DNA of 16,568 bases from CAYSPU01 sp964432995 (GTDB taxonomy: Bacteria; Verrucomicrobiota; Verrucomicrobiia; Limisphaerales; JAHDYP01). Numbering within the stretch: the first letter of the stretch is position 1; each line of letters opens with the position of its first letter. The notes beneath the pieces are model-generated. The model was not told where the DNA came from. It made no database searches and saw only the letters and a list, made by a program, of their open reading frames with translations. Positions 14,230 through 16,568 of the stretch are shown here, piece by piece. The stretch is from positions 1 through 16,568 of the forward strand of contig CAYSPU010000124.1 in NCBI GenBank assembly GCA_964432995.1. The letters run 5' to 3'. Made by a program: the position numbers and the translations under genes.

Positions 14230-15144
14230 TCAGAGCCTCGTGTCCTTGGTGAGTTCTTCGAGGAAGAGACGCGCTTTGCGGGCCTCGGCGGTGATGGCGG
14301 CGGCCTGCTCGCTGCGGGTCAGGCATTCGACGATGAGCGGGCCCTTGCGGAAGCCGCCCTGTTTCAAGCGCGCGAAGACCTTCCGGAAATCGACACGGCC
14401 AGTGCCGGGCGTGACGTCGACCTCCTTGGGCGGGAGGAAGTCCTTGACGCTCATCCCCATCACCAGACCGTCTACGGTGGCGCAGTCCTGAACCGGATCG
14501 AGAGCGCCGTCGGAGTAGTAGAAGATGTTGCCAGGGTCGTACCAGAGCCCGAAGTTCTTGCGGCCGACGCGTTCGATGGCCTTGCGGCACTGGGGGCCGG
14601 TGGCGTTGAGTCCGCCATGCGGCTTGATGGTCAGGCGAAGGCCCCGGCTCTCCGCGATGGGGCAGACCTCGGCGATGGCCTGGTAGTAGGCGGCGAACAG
14701 CTTCTCTTCTCCGGTCCCGCCCAGCAGCAGGTGCGGCGCCCCGCAGGCGGCGCAGTTCTCGACCAAACGGGTCAGTTGGCGCACCCCTTCGGCCGTGGAC
14801 TCCGCCACCGAGAAATCGCCGTAAACGGAAAGCGGTCTGAGCCCGCGCCGGCGGACTTCGTCGCCAATGCGCTGGGCCTCTTCCGGCGTGGTGGTGGGCG
14901 TGATGACCACCCAGGATTTGCCCTTGGCCGTCATGATGCCCGCGTAGCGGTAGCCGGCCTCGGCAATCCCATCGAGGGCCACGCCCAGCTCGAACTTGTC
15001 CCACGGCCGCGTGTAACAGCCGATCTGCCAGCCGTCGCTCGAGGGAGCATCCGCGGCGGCGGCCATGCCGCCCGTCACGGCCAGCCAGGCTGCGCCCTGT
15101 TCCAGAAACACACGTCGGGAGGAGTAACCAGGTCTCGTTTTCAT
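14230..15144 (-). CDS. Tat-exported sugar phosphate isomerase/epimerase-like TIM-barrel protein
   Basis: A 304-residue protein of the xylose-isomerase-like TIM-barrel superfamily (AP_endonuc_2). The N-terminus carries a twin-arginine signal SRRVFL (9-14) with a hydrophobic stretch to about AAAADA (28-33), so it is probably exported folded. Candidate metal-site motifs are LTIKPHGG (171-178, His176), WYDPGNI (201-207, Asp203), VKDF (233-236) and VEC (272-274, Glu273). In canonical relatives a Glu stands at or near the Lys174 position, so the metal set may differ; KPHGG is, as I recall, common in exported relatives. The actual reaction is unknown; sugar isomerase or epimerase is a fold-level guess. 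It converges with the ribokinase gene and is divergent from the glycosyltransferase gene. Confidence 0.85.
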   Translation of the reverse strand: MKTRPGYSSRRVFLEQGAAWLAVTGGMAAAADAPSSDGWQIGCYTRPWDKFELGVALDGIAEAGYRYAGIMTAKGKSWVVITPTTTPEEAQRIGDEVRRRGLRPLSVYGDFSVAESTAEGVRQLTRLVENCAACGAPHLLLGGTGEEKLFAAYYQAIAEVCPIAESRGLRLTIKPHGGLNATGPQCRKAIERVGRKNFGLWYDPGNIFYYSDGALDPVQDCATVDGLVMGMSVKDFLPPKEVDVTPGTGRVDFRKVFARLKQGGFRKGPLIVECLTRSEQAAAITAEARKARLFLEELTKDTRL

Positions 15145-15302
15145 CGCTCGTTATCGGTTCCTATGAGAACGCATCGTCTCGCGGTTGGCGATCCCAAATC
15201 CGCGCCCGACCGGCGACGACCGAACCGCCACTGCCACTTGCGCGAGGATCCACGTTTTTCCTCGCTTCCTGGCCCAAGCCCGGCCATTTCACGGGGGCGG
15301 TC

Positions 15303-16334
15303 ATGTCGGAAAGCCATCGTCATCCTCCGGAGGTCTCGGTGGTGCTGCCCGTGCGGAACGGGGCAGCCACCATCGGGACCGCCGTCTCGGGCATCCACGC
15401 CCAAACGCTCGCCCGCTGGGAACTGCTCGTGGTGGACGACGGTTCCACCGACGAGACCGCCGCCATCGTGCAGTCCTGGGTGCGGCGCGACTCTCGGATT
15501 CGACTGCTGCGACAGCCGGCGCTTGGGCTTGTGGCGGCGCTCGAGGCCGGATGCGCCGCCGCGCGCGCGCCATTCCTGGCGCGCATGGATGCCGACGACG
15601 AATCGATGCCCGAACGGCTGGAGTTGCAGGCAGCGTTCCTCGACGAGCACCCGGACATTGGCCTGGCGGGGTGCCTGGTGTCGTTCGGAGGGAAGCGAAC
15701 GACCAGTGCGGGCTACGCCCTGCACGTGGACTGGTTGAACACGCTGCTGACGCCGGAGGCGATTGCGCTGAACCGGTTCGTCGAGTCGCCGCTCGCGCAC
15801 CCTTCGGTGATGTTCCGTCGGGAACTCCGCGAACGTCACGGCGGCTACCGGGAAGGGCCGTTTCCCGAGGACTACGAGCTATGGCTGCGGTGGCTGGAAG
15901 CCGGGGTGCGCATGGCGAAGGTCCCGCGCCCCTTGCTGGTCTGGCATGATCCGCCCCGGCGCCTCTCCCGTACGGATGCACGCTATGACCCCGAGGCGTT
16001 CTTCGTGGTCAAGGCCGGCTACCTCGCGCACGCGGTCGAACTGATCCGACGCGGACGACAGGTCTGGGTGTGGGGGGCCGGACGACCGACGCGCCGCCGG
16101 GCGGAGCATCTCGTCGGTCACGGCATCCGGATCTCCGGATACATCGACATTGACCCGAAGAAAGCGGGACGCGTTCTGGCGGGGCGCACCGTGGTCTTGC
16201 CGGAGTCGATGCCGGGCCCGGAGCGGGCGGTGGTGCTGGGCTACGTGGGCAAACGCGGCGCCCGGGAACTCACTCGCCACCAACTCGAGTTTCGGGGTTA
16301 CCGGGAGGGCATCGATTTCTGGATGGGGGCATAG
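15303..16334 (+). CDS. Family 2 glycosyltransferase with C-terminal Rossmann-like domain
   Basis: Transfers a sugar from a nucleotide-sugar donor onto a surface glycan or lipid intermediate, probably at the cytoplasmic face of the membrane. In its 343 residues the GT-A domain has VSVVLPVRNG (11-20), VVDDGSTDET (43-52), the metal-binding DADD (96-99) and the acceptor/catalytic block PEDYELWLRW (188-197). After about 250 a second domain starts with VWVWGAGRPTRRRAEHL (254-270), a dinucleotide-binding-like glycine motif, then GYIDIDPKKAG (279-289). It resembles the small Rossmann domain of sugar-modifying enzymes. There are no membrane segments. The ATG follows GGGGGCGG, a usable ribosome-binding site. 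It is transcribed away from the TIM-barrel gene with 158 bases between them. Donor and acceptor are unknown, and no other polysaccharide gene is in the window. Confidence 0.9.
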   Translation: MSESHRHPPEVSVVLPVRNGAATIGTAVSGIHAQTLARWELLVVDDGSTDETAAIVQSWVRRDSRIRLLRQPALGLVAALEAGCAAARAPFLARMDADDESMPERLELQAAFLDEHPDIGLAGCLVSFGGKRTTSAGYALHVDWLNTLLTPEAIALNRFVESPLAHPSVMFRRELRERHGGYREGPFPEDYELWLRWLEAGVRMAKVPRPLLVWHDPPRRLSRTDARYDPEAFFVVKAGYLAHAVELIRRGRQVWVWGAGRPTRRRAEHLVGHGIRISGYIDIDPKKAGRVLAGRTVVLPESMPGPERAVVLGYVGKRGARELTRHQLEFRGYREGIDFWMGA

Positions 16335-16348
16335 GATGTGAGGTCCGA

Positions 16349-16375
16349 AGCCCCGATCCTGATCCGGTTGGGGCT
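16349..16375 (+). terminator. Hairpin after the glycosyltransferase gene
   Basis: AGCCCC (16349-16354) pairs with GGGGCT (16370-16375) across a 15-nt loop, 14 bases after the stop codon, followed by GAGTTT. It is a modest candidate terminator. Confidence 0.4.
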
Positions 16376-16433
16376 GAGTTTCCGCTTCCCATGAATCCCC
16401 CTACCCATTCTGGGATACCACTTCGCATGAAAA

Positions 16434-16564
16434 GTAGCACGACCTCTCCGAGGGCGCCGCAGGATGCTGTCGCCCAACCAGTGCAGCGCGGCGCGATGCG
16501 GAGACCTGCTCGCGAGTCCTCCTCGGAGCCTGCTCGCGAGTCCTCCTCGGAGTCGCGCCCTACC
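16434..16564 (+). repeat. Family A element, copy 3, expanded
   Basis: Begins GTAGCACGACCTCTCCGAGG followed by GCGCC and ends TCGCGCCCTACC, matching the ends and left hairpin of copies 1 and 2. It is longer (about 131 bp) because a 24-bp unit is present twice near the right end. With the hairpin at 16349-16375 it fills the gap after the glycosyltransferase, which runs off the window. Confidence 0.7.
16505..16552 (+). repeat. Perfect tandem duplication of a 24-bp unit inside family A copy 3
   Basis: Bases 16505-16528 and 16529-16552 are identical (unit begins CCTGCTCGCGAGTCC and ends CTCGGAG). Each unit contains the palindromes CTCGCGAG and GAGTCCTCCTC-type inverted bases. A diverged relative occurs at 1480-1535. 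Confidence 0.9.
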
Positions 16565-16568
16565 AGTT

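Noticed and set aside
14092..15738. 548-codon plus-strand open frame
   Set aside because: Antisense to the TIM-barrel gene and then out of frame with the glycosyltransferase; its second half becomes Pro/Arg/Ser-rich.
16505..16552. Possible CRISPR-like array
   Set aside because: Only two directly adjacent units with no spacers and no cas genes; it is a tandem duplication.

Overview
This is a GC-rich bacterial chromosome segment with about ten protein-coding genes, several long non-coding gaps, and no rRNA, tRNA, CRISPR or intact transposase that I can see. The gene content (secreted or lipid-anchored enzymes, a Tat-exported sugar-isomerase-like TIM barrel, a secreted ADP-ribosylglycohydrolase-like protein) and the GC-rich double-hairpin repeats in the gaps suggest the Planctomycetota/Verrucomicrobiota group, most likely Verrucomicrobiota. 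This is inferred from protein style, not from a phylogenetic marker; the partial dnaE would be the gene to test it with.

Layout. (1) 1-1295: the 3' end of dnaE (replicative DNA polymerase alpha subunit), followed by a hairpin and a repeat-filled gap. (2) 1653-2825: an AAA+ ATPase with a DUF4143-type C-terminal domain, with a perfect 22-bp inverted repeat directly before its start. (3) 3009-8895: a minus-strand block encoding a lipoprotein prolyl oligopeptidase, a secreted ADP-ribosylglycohydrolase-like protein, a small membrane protein that looks frameshifted, and a secreted HExxH protein. (4) 9300-14040: a plus-strand ribose-type operon (binding lipoprotein, double ABC ATPase, permease, ribokinase) behind a strongly structured leader. 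(5) 14230-15144: a Tat-signal TIM-barrel protein, convergent with the kinase. (6) 15303-16334: a family 2 glycosyltransferase with an extra Rossmann-like C-terminal domain.

How the genes work together. The clear functional unit is the sugar operon: a lipid-anchored binding protein delivers a pentose-like sugar, a double-ATPase/permease imports it, and a ribokinase-family enzyme phosphorylates it. The minus-strand block looks like exported housekeeping or scavenging enzymes, and nothing shows that its members share one pathway.

The most interesting non-gene signal is a set of short intergenic elements in two families (A: 1378-1459, 11879-11962, 16434-16564; B: 5180-5267, 12030-12117). Each has inverted ends of the form GGTAGGG...CCCTACC enclosing two GC-rich hairpins. 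One element of each family lies back to back inside the sugar operon, between ATPase and permease. Both family B elements lie just upstream of a start codon and in the same orientation relative to that gene.
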